A stretch of DNA of 64,000 nt from Actinoalloteichus fjordicus (GCF_001941625.1 NZ_CP016076.1:4242249-4306248), one strand, 5' to 3'. Shown: positions 8,417-16,957, counted from the stretch's first letter. Numbers and translations: made by a program. The notes: a model not told the origin generated them from the letters alone.

Positions 8417-9199
8417 TCACCGAGGCGAGGTCGCCCCGAGCAGGTGACGATCGAGGAACGCGCCGAGACGCGGTAGGACGACCTCGGGCTCGGCGGCGCC
8501 GAAGTGGTCCAGTCCGGCGATGACCTCGACCTCCCAGCCGAAGTCGATCAGTTCCTCTCGCCGCTCGGCGACGGTCGTCCCGAGATGCGCGATGGGTTCG
8601 CTGCCCGCGGTGATCTCGTCCGCCCCGCCGACGAAACACATCCGGGGACAGGTGAGGATCGGCTGCGCCGCCCGATCGTCGAAGCCCTGCAAGGCCTCGT
8701 AATAGGTGACGAACTGGGGCAGCTGCTCACGGGCGGCGGGCGGGATCGGCGCACCCATTGCGTCGACGTCGACCTCCGCCAGCAGACCGGCATAGCGCAG
8801 CATCGCCGCATAGGGTCCGCCCAGCGGCGGGAATCCGGTCATCGCCAGGGCGGTCAGCCGGTCGGTCCGCACGGCGAGCTGCAGGCCTGCGACGCCGCCC
8901 CAGGAATAGCCCCACCAGGCGAATTCCTCGGCGTCGACGGCATCGGCGATCGTCAGCAGATCCTCGGTCACGTTGTCCGGCGTGAGCGTCTGCGGTTTGG
9001 GTCTGCCCGGATAGCTCATCACCACGACGCGGTATCGATCGGCGAGCCCGTCGATCAGCGTGCGGCAGGATCTCAGGACCTCCTCGCGCAGTGGATGGTC
9101 CGGCGGCCGGGGGTCGGCGCTGCCCAGCAGCACCACTGGGCCGTCACCGTGCACCTCGTAGTAGACGTCCTCACCGTCGTGTGCTCGGACGATCGCCAT
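8417..9199 (-). CDS. Alpha/beta hydrolase
   Basis: A 260-residue soluble hydrolase. It has the nucleophile elbow GYSWGG, a preceding strand with VVVMSYPGRPK, an acid-region strand CPRMCFVGGADE and the catalytic histidine in AGLDHFGA. This gives a complete Ser-Asp-His triad. No signal peptide. Substrate is unknown; esterase or lactonase activity is as far as one can go. It is divergent from the GH13 gene across 391 bases. Confidence 0.85.
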   Translation of the reverse strand: MAIVRAHDGEDVYYEVHGDGPVVLLGSADPRPPDHPLREEVLRSCRTLIDGLADRYRVVVMSYPGRPKPQTLTPDNVTEDLLTIADAVDAEEFAWWGYSWGGVAGLQLAVRTDRLTALAMTGFPPLGGPYAAMLRYAGLLAEVDVDAMGAPIPPAAREQLPQFVTYYEALQGFDDRAAQPILTCPRMCFVGGADEITAGSEPIAHLGTTVAERREELIDFGWEVEVIAGLDHFGAAEPEVVLPRLGAFLDRHLLGATSPR

Positions 9200-9590
9200 G
9201 AGCGCCTCCCTCCTCGGGTCGGGCCATGCTCACACGGTCGACGTCAGACCCGTGTACACCTCGGGTCCGGCCTGCGATCCCGCCCGAGCGGTGATCCCCG
9301 CCCGGGACCGCCGAGCCGGACCGCCCGTCGAGTCGACGGGCTGACCGGTCCGCTTCGGCGCCGCCGTGCCACGTCGGCGGACGCGGTCCACACCGGACGA
9401 GTGCACAGTGGCCAGTGCGGCGCGGCAGCGCCCGGATGCGGCCGACCGCCGCAACATCCGGTGCGGGCAGGCAGGTCCGGCCGCTCCCGGCCGCTGGGTA
9501 ACATTTACTAAAAGGTGTTTCACGAGGCCTTCCGCCGCCCGCACCCCGCCGGTTGACTCCGGAGCGAGACCACCGCTCGAAAGGACTCCG
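9200..9590. other. Divergent intergenic region hydrolase / GH13
   Basis: Contains a perfect 8-bp palindrome GTGTACAC at 9252-9259 near the hydrolase start, and an AT-rich island around 9498-9525 (TAACATTTACTAAAAGG) about 70 bases before the glucosidase. The island is the likely glucosidase promoter and could hold the LacI operator, but no clear dyad was found in it. Confidence 0.4.
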
Positions 9591-11231
9591 ATGGCCAACG
9601 ACCTCGCCGTGACCGAGCCCAGCACCACCCCGGTCGGCACCCGACAGTGGTGGCACGACGCCGTGGTCTACCAGGTCTACTTCCGCAGCTTCGCCGACTC
9701 CGACGGCGACGGCATCGGCGACCTCCCCGGCATCCGCTCCCGACTGCCCTATCTGGTCGACCTCGGCGTGGACGCGCTGTGGATCACGCCGTTCTACGCC
9801 TCGCCGATGGCCGACGGCGGCTACGACGTGGCGGACTACCGCGCCGTCGATCCGACGGCGGGCACGCTCGACGACGCGGCGGAGCTGATCCGCGAGGCGC
9901 ACCGGCTGGACCTGCGCGTGATCGTCGACATCGTCCCCAACCACACCTCCGATGCGCATCGTTGGTTCGTCGAGGCGCTGGCCGCGCCGCCGAACTCCCC
10001 CGCCCGCGCTCGCTATCACTTCCGGCCCGGCCGAGGCGCGGGCGGCGAGCAACCGCCGAACGACTGGGAGTCGGTGTTCGGCGGACCGGCGTGGACGCGG
10101 CTGCCCGACGGCGACTGGTACCTGCACCTGTTCGCGCCGGAACAGCCCGACCTCAACTGGGATCTGCCCGAGGTACGCGAGGAGTTCCTGGACATCCTGC
10201 GGTTCTGGCTGGACCTCGGGGTGGACGGCTTCCGGGTCGACGTCGCCCACGGCCTGATCAAGGCCGACGGCCTGCCCGACGTCGGACACGACGACCACGT
10301 CCGGCTGCTCGGCGCGGCACCGCTGCCCTTCTTCGACCAGGACGGCGTGCACGAGGTCTATCGCGGCTGGCGGGAGGTGCTGGACTCCTATGACGGCCCG
10401 CGCATCGCCGTCGCCGAGGCGTGGACGCCCAGTGCAGAGCGCACCGCCCGCTATCTGGAGCCCGACGAACTGCATCAGGCCTTCAACTTCCACTATCTGC
10501 TCGCGGGCTGGTCGGCGCAGGCCCTGCGGACGGTCATCGACGACACCCTGACCTCGATGGCACCGCTGGGCGCCTCGGCGACCTGGGTGCTGGCCAATCA
10601 CGACGTGACGCGGACCGCGACCAGGCTCGGCGACGGTCCGGAAGGCCTGCGCCGCGCCCGTGCCGCCGCGATGCTCATGCTGGCCCTGCCCGGCTCCGCC
10701 TACGTGTACCAGGGCGAGGAACTCGGCCTTCCCGAGGTGCTCGACCTGCCAGAGGAGTCCCTGCAGGACCCGACCTGGGAACGCTCCGGACACACCGATC
10801 GGGGCCGCGACGGCTGTCGAGTCCCGCTGCCATGGAGCACCGAGGGCGACTCGCTCGGCTTCAGCCCGGCGGACTCGGCGGTGTCCTGGCTTCCGCAGCC
10901 TGCGGGCTGGGCGGAGTTGAGCGTGGCGGCGCAGGAGACCGATCCGCATTCGACCCTGGAGCTGTATCGACAGGCGCTACGGGTACGCCGCGAACACCCC
11001 GCCCTCGGCGCGGGCGAGGCGGTGGAGTGGGCGGCGGCTCCCGCCGACGTCCTACGGCTGCTCCGCCGGGACGCCGCCACCGGCCGGGCGGTGACGGTCG
11101 TGGCCAATCTCGGCGACCACAGCGTGCGGCTGCCCGGTCTGCACACCGTGCTGCTCGCCTCGGGACGCTACGGAGTCGACGGCGACGACCTCCTGCTCCC
11201 GCCCGACACGACCGTGTGGTGGGAGTGCTGA
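9591..11231 (+). CDS. GH13 alpha-glucosidase (oligo-1,6-glucosidase / trehalose-type)
   Basis: Cytoplasmic hydrolase for alpha-linked glucose oligomers. The 546-residue protein starts WWHDAVVYQVYFRSFADS, the classical opening of GH13 glucosidases. Conserved regions follow in order: DIVPNHTSD, GFRVDVAHG with nucleophile Asp217, AVAEAW with the acid/base Glu, and LANHDVTR with the stabilising Asp. A beta-rich domain C ends at WWEC. No signal peptide. The start at 9591 has AAGGA upstream. The stop codon overlaps the first base of a MITE-like repeat. A LacI regulator faces it from downstream and probably controls it. Confidence 0.92.
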   Translation: MANDLAVTEPSTTPVGTRQWWHDAVVYQVYFRSFADSDGDGIGDLPGIRSRLPYLVDLGVDALWITPFYASPMADGGYDVADYRAVDPTAGTLDDAAELIREAHRLDLRVIVDIVPNHTSDAHRWFVEALAAPPNSPARARYHFRPGRGAGGEQPPNDWESVFGGPAWTRLPDGDWYLHLFAPEQPDLNWDLPEVREEFLDILRFWLDLGVDGFRVDVAHGLIKADGLPDVGHDDHVRLLGAAPLPFFDQDGVHEVYRGWREVLDSYDGPRIAVAEAWTPSAERTARYLEPDELHQAFNFHYLLAGWSAQALRTVIDDTLTSMAPLGASATWVLANHDVTRTATRLGDGPEGLRRARAAAMLMLALPGSAYVYQGEELGLPEVLDLPEESLQDPTWERSGHTDRGRDGCRVPLPWSTEGDSLGFSPADSAVSWLPQPAGWAELSVAAQETDPHSTLELYRQALRVRREHPALGAGEAVEWAAAPADVLRLLRRDAATGRAVTVVANLGDHSVRLPGLHTVLLASGRYGVDGDDLLLPPDTTVWWEC

Positions 11232-11392
11232 GAGCCTGTCTTCGGTTCCGCTCCGTCGTGGGCGGGGCTCGACGTGGACGAACTGCACGGCGACCGGTGG
11301 GAGCCAGGGCGGAGTCATGGTGACCGGCGACGCCGCAGATCGCCGCGCCTGCCCCGCGCAACTCCGACAGCAGGGATCGAGAGGCAGGCTCC
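11231..11392 (+). mobile_element. MITE-like repeat, copy A (degenerate)
   Basis: About 162 bp beginning AGAGCCTGTC at 11231, inside the GH13 stop codon, and ending near GGCAGGCTCC at 11392. It shares a long internal block (CGCCGCAGATCGCCG and CTGCCCCGCGCAAC) with copies at 30914-31079 and 63137-63301, in the same orientation. It is the most diverged copy: the inverted ends no longer match well. No transposase gene is present. Confidence 0.7.
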
Positions 11393-11426
11393 GAGAAGCC
11401 CCGCAACGGGGTCGGCAGGCCGCGTC

Positions 11427-12500
11427 TCAGCCGCGCCGCGCGGGCGGCCGGGCCGTGGACTCTCGGACGATCAGCGCGGTGCTCAGCGTCTGGTGCGGAT
11501 GCTGGTCCTCGCCGTGGACGGCCGAGACCAGGAAGTCCGCGGCCAGCCGCCCCTTGGCCAGGATCGGCTGATTGACGGTCGTCAGCCGGGGACGCAGCCA
11601 GGCCGACTCCGGCAGGTCGTCGAATCCCGACACCGAGACCTCGCCGGGGACGGCCAGGCCGAGGTCGTGCAGGGCGTCGAGCGCGCCGATGGCGAGGACG
11701 TCGGAGAACGTGACGATCGCGGTGGGCCGGTCACCCGCCATCAACGTCTTGGTCGCGCGATAGCCGTCCATCCTGGTGCACGGCACCTCGAGGACGGCGA
11801 CGTCGTCGAGGGTCAACTCGGCCCCGGCCAGTGCCTCGGCGACGCCTGCCCTGCGGCGGGCGAGCGGGCCGTGATAGCCCCGGCTCGTCACCGAGGGGCC
11901 GGACTCCATCGACAGGATCGCGATCCGGCGATGGCCGAGGGCGAGGAGGTGGGCCACGACCTCGTAGGCGCCGCGCTGATCGTCGATGTCGACGCTGGGC
12001 ACTCCCTCGGGCGGATCGCTGTCGACCAGGACGAACGGGATACCACGCCGTTGCAGCTCGGCGACCTCGCCTCGGTCGGTCTCCAGCCCGCACACGATGA
12101 AGCCGTCGACGGCGGCGTACGGGATCGCCTTGAGCATCGAGTCGGCCACCGGTGGGACGAGCAGGGCGGTGAGGCTCTCCCGATCGCACACCTGGCCCAC
12201 CCCGACGAGGAAGCGGGAGTGGTACGGGTTCTCCATGATCTTCGCCAGCTCCTGGGGGAACAGCACCCCGAGCGACTGGGTCCGGCCGCGTTGCAGCATC
12301 CGCGCAACGGTGTTGGGGGCGTAGTCCAGGCTGCGGGCCGCCGCCAGGATGCGGTCCCTGGTCGCGACCGAGATCCGCGCCGGGTCGTTGAAGGCGAAGG
12401 ACACGGCGGACCGGGAGACGTTCGCCGCCGCGGCGACGTCCTTGGCGGTGGGGCGCGGCCGGGGTCTGCCCGGCTCCGCACCACTCTCACCCGTGCTCAT
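11427..12500 (-). CDS. LacI family transcriptional regulator
   Basis: A 357-residue regulator. The HTH begins TAKDVAAAANVSRSAVSFAF near residue 18, followed by the hinge helix and a sugar-binding core with GVLFPQELAKIMENPYHSRFL, the strand VDGFIVCG, and SVSGFDDLPES, typical of the periplasmic-binding-protein fold. ATG 12500 is chosen because it gives the normal short lead before the HTH; the upstream extension is low-complexity. It faces the GH13 gene, its likely target, and also lies downstream of the GH114 gene on the same strand. Confidence 0.9.
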   Translation of the reverse strand: MSTGESGAEPGRPRPRPTAKDVAAAANVSRSAVSFAFNDPARISVATRDRILAAARSLDYAPNTVARMLQRGRTQSLGVLFPQELAKIMENPYHSRFLVGVGQVCDRESLTALLVPPVADSMLKAIPYAAVDGFIVCGLETDRGEVAELQRRGIPFVLVDSDPPEGVPSVDIDDQRGAYEVVAHLLALGHRRIAILSMESGPSVTSRGYHGPLARRRAGVAEALAGAELTLDDVAVLEVPCTRMDGYRATKTLMAGDRPTAIVTFSDVLAIGALDALHDLGLAVPGEVSVSGFDDLPESAWLRPRLTTVNQPILAKGRLAADFLVSAVHGEDQHPHQTLSTALIVRESTARPPARRG

Positions 12501-12900
12501 CGACCGTCCCGTCCAGCTGTGTCTCGACGTCGAGTATGTGGCTCGGCACGGCCCCGCGAAGCTCGCCGAACACGGGCGCCCAGGCGCGGTACGACAGCCC
12601 GATGACGGCCGGTCGGTGTTCGGGCGCAGAGGCGGCGACGTGGGGAGACGACACGCCGACAGCTTCGCACACGCCGAGCGGGCGTGGCTGAGCCCGCTGC
12701 CCGCTCGACGAGCCGTTCCCCACCCCGGAGTCCCGGGCGGGCCGGTGCCCGCTCGATGACGGTCTCCCCTGGTCTCGGGCTTACTCGCCGTCCGCACCGA
12801 TCGCCTCGGGCCGCACCGATTTCGGCAGGCCGTCTGACGACCCGCCGAGCACGCGGCGGACAGTGGGGCGGCACCGGCCTGCTGCCGCCGCCGACGCGGA
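12501..12900. other. Intergenic, nothing recognised
   Basis: Four hundred bases separating the GH114-like gene from lacI, both read leftward. It must carry the lacI promoter, but no clear -10/-35 or operator dyad was found. Confidence 0.35.
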
Positions 12901-13761
12901 TCAGCAGGCGTCGTACTGGTAACCGGGCGTGCCGGGCCTGCTGACGGCGACGTTGCGCAGCACCACGGAGACCGAGTCCCCCACCTCGGCACAGGTGGCG
13001 TCGAAGTACTGGCGCTCGTACTCGATCGCGATCAGGTGATCGCCGTAGACCGCGCGGTAGTCCTGGCACTCCTGCCAACGGCCGCAGGACTCGGCGATGG
13101 CGAAGTCGAAGCCGATCTGCTCTCGGGAGACCTCGGCGGGCAGCTCGACGGTGTTCTTCTGTGCCGAGGCGAGCTCGAGCGAGTGGGCGACCTCGGTCAG
13201 CAGGGTGGCGAACTCGACCGCCTCCTCCTCGCCGAAGGGCACCTGGCCCTCCAGCGGTGTTCCGTCGAACCTGATCCAGGAGTCCAGGTTGTCGTACTCC
13301 ACTGCCGAGAAGCCCTTGGTCGCGCACGTCTCAATCATGGGTCGCAGGTATTCGATCGCATCCGCCTGCTTCTCCGGCGTGGAGATGTCGACCAGGTACT
13401 CCCCGCCCCAGTTCGGGTCGTCACCGAGTTCGCTGAGCACCAGGTGCGCGGGCCAGTTGGACTGTGCATCCGGCCGGTCGAGGCCGCCGTCGTCGCTCTG
13501 GGTCTGGAAGGCGTTGACGTAGCAGATCCCGTAGGCGCCGTCGGGCGACTCGCCTGCGTACCAGTCCCGGGACACGACGTCGACTCCGTCGGGCAGCGGG
13601 TAGTCCCCGCCGATCTGGTAGTCGAAGGTCGCGTCGATCGGCGGAGCGCTCCAGGCCTGCTCGGGTAACGCGGTCACCCCGGAGGTGAGTTCGGGGGCCG
13701 CGACGGCGCAGCTCGCCGCCAGGGGGATCGCGAGGGCCAGAACCGAGACGCGACGAATCAT
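12901..13761 (-). CDS. Secreted GH114-like endo-alpha-1,4-polygalactosaminidase
   Basis: A predicted secreted hydrolase of galactosaminogalactan-type polysaccharide. Residues 1-22 are a signal peptide ending SCAVAA. The catalytic TIM barrel shows family features: the opening strand FDYQIGGDYPLPDGVDVVSRD, ICYVNAFQTQ and the acidic pair in FSAVEYDNLDSW, where GH114 places its catalytic residues, then the matching FDFAIAESCGRWQEC. Its 286-residue length fits a single-domain enzyme. ATG 13761 follows GAAGGA. Such enzymes act on fungal biofilm polymer, which suits a soil actinomycete; substrate is inferred from family. Confidence 0.82.
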   Translation of the reverse strand: MIRRVSVLALAIPLAASCAVAAPELTSGVTALPEQAWSAPPIDATFDYQIGGDYPLPDGVDVVSRDWYAGESPDGAYGICYVNAFQTQSDDGGLDRPDAQSNWPAHLVLSELGDDPNWGGEYLVDISTPEKQADAIEYLRPMIETCATKGFSAVEYDNLDSWIRFDGTPLEGQVPFGEEEAVEFATLLTEVAHSLELASAQKNTVELPAEVSREQIGFDFAIAESCGRWQECQDYRAVYGDHLIAIEYERQYFDATCAEVGDSVSVVLRNVAVSRPGTPGYQYDAC

Positions 13762-14021
13762 GACGGCATCCTTCTCGATCGATCTGCGGAGGCGCGCACC
13801 CACGGGCCCGGCTGCTTCGAGTTCGGCCCGTCGCCGCGCGTCATGATCTTGCGGACGGTCCTCACCCTACGACGCCTTCGGTGGGAGATTCCCCGATTCG
13901 TCGCCCGCTCTGCCGCCAGGGAACCGGACAGGTCGCTTGCCTCGATCGGCGGGCCTGCCCCCGCGACGGCGGCGCACGACTGCGGCGGTGCGATCCACTT
14001 CGGCCGTCCACAGTCGACCGA

Positions 14022-14037
14022 TGTGACTCAGGTCACT
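14022..14037. promoter_or_regulatory. CRP/GlxR-like site
   Basis: TGTGACTCAGGTCACT matches the TGTGA-N6-TCACA consensus of CRP-family regulators at all but the last base. It lies about 180 bases upstream of the 24-residue peptide gene and 260 bases from the GH114-like gene, so either could be the target. Confidence 0.5.
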
Positions 14038-14198
14038 CAGAATCCGAGATCGTTTCGGAACCAGCGACCGGTCTGCGACGACTAGTCGGTGCACGGATGG
14101 CACGAGCGACAGGTCGGGGACCGCGAGGGCCGGCAGGAGTCGAAGGACGCCTGCCGACGCACGCGCACGGTGCCGACGTCGTCGTTCGGCGACGCCCG

Positions 14199-14207
14199 AG
14201 GAGGTGA
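14199..14207 (+). promoter_or_regulatory. Perfect Shine-Dalgarno of the 24-residue peptide gene
   Basis: AGGAGGTGA is fully complementary to the 3' end of 16S rRNA and ends 6 bases before ATG 14214. It is among the strongest ribosome binding sites in the window and is the main reason to accept such a short gene. Confidence 0.75.
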
Positions 14208-14213
14208 CCGCAG

Positions 14214-14288
14214 ATGCGCAAGAAGGTGATGACGGCGAAGATCCGCCGGAAGAAGACCCGTACTCGCACCCTCACCAACCACGGCTGA
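14214..14288 (+). CDS. 24-residue basic peptide, candidate RiPP precursor or small effector
   Basis: The product has 24 residues: MRKKVMTAKIRRKKT followed by RTRTLTNHG. Ten residues are Lys or Arg, there is no Cys or Ser, and five Thr occur, four of them alternating near the C-terminus. The perfect Shine-Dalgarno argues that it is translated at high level. It lies 163 bases before a SagB-type dehydrogenase with a small hairpin between. SagB enzymes commonly modify ribosomal peptides, so a precursor role is attractive. No YcaO cyclodehydratase, protease or dedicated transporter adjoins on this strand. Family not recognised; a leader or attenuator peptide remains possible. Confidence 0.5.
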   Translation: MRKKVMTAKIRRKKTRTRTLTNHG

Positions 14289-14307
14289 TCCTGACGACGC
14301 ATCACCG

Positions 14308-14331
14308 CCGACGTCGCCGAGACGGCGTCGG
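14308..14331 (+). promoter_or_regulatory. Hairpin between peptide gene and sagB
   Basis: Arms CCGACG (14308-14313) and CGTCGG (14326-14331) with two more inner pairs. It could stabilise or partly terminate the upstream transcript, so that the peptide is made in excess over the enzyme. No T-tract follows. Confidence 0.35.
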
Positions 14332-14451
14332 AAGACGGTGATCGAACAGATCGGCAGCAGTACCCGGTCGGCGTCGCGGGCGTGGAGACGTCGCGCCTGC
14401 GACGCCGACCGGTCGGTCGACGACGACGCGGACGCGGAAGGCGAGGTTCAG

Positions 14452-15630
14452 GTGGAGTACCGACGTTCCCGCAGCCTGGCACTGTACTGGCACGACGGTG
14501 AACTGACCGTGGAGAACTATCTGGAGACCCGCTCGACGGACGAGGAGCAGGACAACGCGCTCGCCATCGACGAGGAGACCGTGACGCTGCTCAGCCGCTT
14601 CGAGGAGTTCTCCGACGTCGACGAGGTGGTCGCGTCCTTCCCCGAGCACGACCCCGACTCCGTCCGCAAGGCCGTCCTGGGGCTGGCCGAGGACGGGCTG
14701 CTGCTGACCCGCGACGAGACCGAGCGGGAGGACCGACTGCTGGCGACCTGGGGCGCCTGGGGCGAAGAGGCCCGCTACTTCCACTTCGGCACCCGCAACG
14801 CGATCTACTCCGGCGACAGCCTGGAACAGCGTCGCTCCGACGCCCGGTGGATCAGGGAGACCGGCGGCGAACCGCCCGCGATCTTCAAGAGCTACCCCGA
14901 CGCGCCGCGCGTGTACCTGCCCCGGCTGCCCCGCCGCATCGACGACGACTTCGTCGACGTCCTCACCCGCCGCCGCACCCACCGCGTGTTCACCGGCGAG
15001 CAGGTGAGCCTGGCCGACTTCGCGACCGCGCTGTACTACACCTTCGCGCCCATGCAGCTCTACGACGCGGGCGACCTCGGCACGCTCATGCTGCGGACGA
15101 GCCCGTGCGGCGGCGCCCGACACGAGCTGGAGGGCTATGTCGGGGTGTTCGACGTGCAGGGTGTGGCGCCGGGGCTCTACCACTACAACGCCGAGAGTCA
15201 CGCGCTGGAGCTGATCGACGCCGACTTCGATCGTGATCGGCTGCACCGGCTCACCTACGAGTCGGAGATGTGCACGCCGTCGGCCTTCGTCTGCTTCGTC
15301 ACCGCCGTCTTCGAGCGCACCATGTACAAGTACCGGCATCCGCGCGCCTACCGGGTGACGCTGCTGAGCGCAGGCCACCTGGGGCAGACCTTCGTGCTCA
15401 CCAGCACGGCGCTGGGCCTCGGCGCCTGGCAGACGGCCGCGTTCCGGGATGACGAACTCGATGCCGCGCTCGGCGTGGACGGCTTCGCCGAAGGCGTGTT
15501 GTACATGTTCGGCGCGGGCCATCCGGTGTACGCGGCGGACGGGATGCCCGCCGGGATCTCCCGCGCCGGACTCGTCGATCCGACCGCGCTCATCGCCCGG
15601 CATCCGACCTCAGGCGGCGACCAGGCGTGA
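14452..15630 (+). CDS. SagB/ThcOx-type FMN dehydrogenase
   Basis: An FMN-dependent nitroreductase-fold enzyme of the kind that oxidises azolines to azoles in ribosomal peptides. Of its 392 residues, about 1-115 form a helical winged-helix-like region (DEETVTLLSRFEEF, DSVRKAVLGLAEDGLLL) as in many SagB-type proteins, possibly peptide-binding. The nitroreductase domain begins RRRTHRVFTGEQV and contains TSPCGGARHELEGYV, then HLGQTFVLTSTALGLGAWQ and a terminal GAGHPVYA. The GTG at 14452 has GGAAGGCGAGG upstream; an earlier GTG at 14338 would add 38 Arg/Ser-rich residues. Its natural substrate is unknown; the adjacent 24-mer is the obvious candidate. Confidence 0.85.
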   Translation: MEYRRSRSLALYWHDGELTVENYLETRSTDEEQDNALAIDEETVTLLSRFEEFSDVDEVVASFPEHDPDSVRKAVLGLAEDGLLLTRDETEREDRLLATWGAWGEEARYFHFGTRNAIYSGDSLEQRRSDARWIRETGGEPPAIFKSYPDAPRVYLPRLPRRIDDDFVDVLTRRRTHRVFTGEQVSLADFATALYYTFAPMQLYDAGDLGTLMLRTSPCGGARHELEGYVGVFDVQGVAPGLYHYNAESHALELIDADFDRDRLHRLTYESEMCTPSAFVCFVTAVFERTMYKYRHPRAYRVTLLSAGHLGQTFVLTSTALGLGAWQTAAFRDDELDAALGVDGFAEGVLYMFGAGHPVYAADGMPAGISRAGLVDPTALIARHPTSGGDQA

Positions 15631-15734
15631 GCCGTCGCCTCGGCAGGTCGCAGGCCCCGGTGGCTGATCCCGCTTCGGCGCCGGGGCCCGACATCGGCGG
15701 GCGCGTGCGGCGCGGTCACACGACGTCGTCGGCC

Positions 15735-15760
15735 GTCCGGTGCTCGCGCGAGCACCGGAC
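15735..15760. terminator. Perfect 26-bp palindrome after sagB
   Basis: The sequence reads the same on both strands over 26 bases (11-bp stem with a GCGC loop if folded). It lies 105 bases after the sagB stop and 208 bases before the haem protein. As RNA it would be a strong terminator hairpin; as DNA it could be a dimer-binding site. Confidence 0.55.
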
Positions 15761-15968
15761 CCCCGGCACGGTGCCACCGCGAGCGGCCATGATCGACTCG
15801 TCCCGGACGGTCGAGACGTCGAGCGACCCGGCGTCCCGGTCCATCGAGCGGCCCGCAGGCGACGCCCACGACTCAGCTGCCGAGGCACGACGCGCAGCAG
15901 GCGGCACGCGGGCGTCCTGACGGGCGATGGCGGCGGCGCAGGCCGCCGGTTACAACAAGGAGATGACG

Positions 15969-16892
15969 GTGGAACGTACCGACGACAGCCCGAGATCCTC
16001 GCGCGGCGACCTGCGGACCGACCTGGGTTCGACGGCGGTCGAGCTGGTGGTCGCCGCGCTGCTGACCGCCGCGGTGTACGCCCTGCTGTATCAGCGGATC
16101 GAGGCGGAGACCTCGGACACCACCCTGGTCATGCCGTTCATGAGCGACGCGGCGACGCACTGGCCGTACTGGCTCAGCCAGGCGTTCGGCTGGACGGCGC
16201 TGCTGTGGTCCTGGGTGACGGTGCTGCTCGGGCTGGCCGTCTCTGGCAGGTCGCCCGGCTGGCTGCCGCTCTCCCCGGCGCGACTGGAGCGGCTGCACCG
16301 GTCGACGAGCCTCACCACGATCGTGTTGATCTTCGCGCACGCGCTCGTGCTGGCGTGGGACCCCGCCGACCCCAACCTGGCGGGCAGCTTCATCCCGTGG
16401 ATGTACTCGCATCCGCCCGGCCGATTCGGCGTCGCGCTCGGCGTCATCGCCTTCTGGCTGGCCATTCCGCTGGGGCTGTCGTTCTATCTGCGCAGGCGCA
16501 TCGGTCCCCGGCTCTGGCGGATCACGCATCGTTTCGTGATCGTCGTCTACATCCTGGGTGTGTGGCATACCCTGCTGTGGGGGACGAACGTGTGGTTCGA
16601 CGGAACCGCGCGGCTCGTGCTGTGGGCCCTGCAGATTCCCGTCGCGGTCCTGCTCGTCCTGCGGCTGGTGGAACCCGCTCGACGACGTGAGCGACTCGGG
16701 CTGCGCCCCGCCGAGCTGCGCGGCAACCTCACCGCAGGCACCCTCGCCCGGCTCGGCGGCAGGCTGATCGCCGCCCTCGCCGCCGTCGCGCTCCTCGTCG
16801 TGGTCGTCACCGGCTCCATCGGCGGACGCGACCGCGACGACTACGAGCGGGTGCCCGCAAGCGAGCAGCAGGATCACGACCACAGTCATTAA
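15969..16892 (+). CDS. Ferric-reductase-like haem membrane protein
   Basis: A 307-residue integral membrane protein with about six transmembrane helices. Paired histidines suit b-type haem: LERLHRSTSL and IFAHALVLAW in the third helix region, ITHRFVIVVYILGVWHTLLW later. This is the ferric-reductase transmembrane domain (NOX/YedZ-like), here without the FAD/NAD domain of full reductases. The C-terminus ends in a His-rich tail (DHDHSH). GTG 15969 is preferred because AAGGAG lies 6 bases upstream; ATG 15963 abuts it. It may pass electrons to or from the neighbouring SagB flavoprotein, which is inference from context. A strong hairpin terminates the gene. Confidence 0.8.
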   Translation: MERTDDSPRSSRGDLRTDLGSTAVELVVAALLTAAVYALLYQRIEAETSDTTLVMPFMSDAATHWPYWLSQAFGWTALLWSWVTVLLGLAVSGRSPGWLPLSPARLERLHRSTSLTTIVLIFAHALVLAWDPADPNLAGSFIPWMYSHPPGRFGVALGVIAFWLAIPLGLSFYLRRRIGPRLWRITHRFVIVVYILGVWHTLLWGTNVWFDGTARLVLWALQIPVAVLLVLRLVEPARRRERLGLRPAELRGNLTAGTLARLGGRLIAALAAVALLVVVVTGSIGGRDRDDYERVPASEQQDHDHSH

Positions 16893-16896
16893 GCCT

Positions 16897-16935
16897 GCCG
16901 GGTGGTGATCCAGCCGCTCTGGATCACCACCCGGC
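16897..16935. terminator. Bidirectional hairpin terminator
   Basis: A perfect 17-bp stem (arms 16897-16913 and 16919-16935) with a 5-base loop. It lies 4 bases after the haem-protein stop and 22 bases after the end of the converging ABC operon, the strongest hairpin in the window. Confidence 0.9.
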
Positions 16936-16957
16936 CGAGGGCGACCGCGTTTCAGAC

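Larger units (their letters stand above)
13762..14213. other. Divergent intergenic region before the small peptide gene
   Basis: Four hundred and fifty bases with the promoters of the GH114-like gene (leftward) and the peptide gene (rightward). The one clear element is a CRP-like dyad at 14022-14037. Open frames here are Arg-rich shadows. Confidence 0.45.

Noticed and set aside
14214-16892. Reading the SagB locus as a classical azole-peptide (microcin B17/streptolysin S type) cluster
   Set aside because: No YcaO cyclodehydratase is present and the peptide contains no Cys or Ser.
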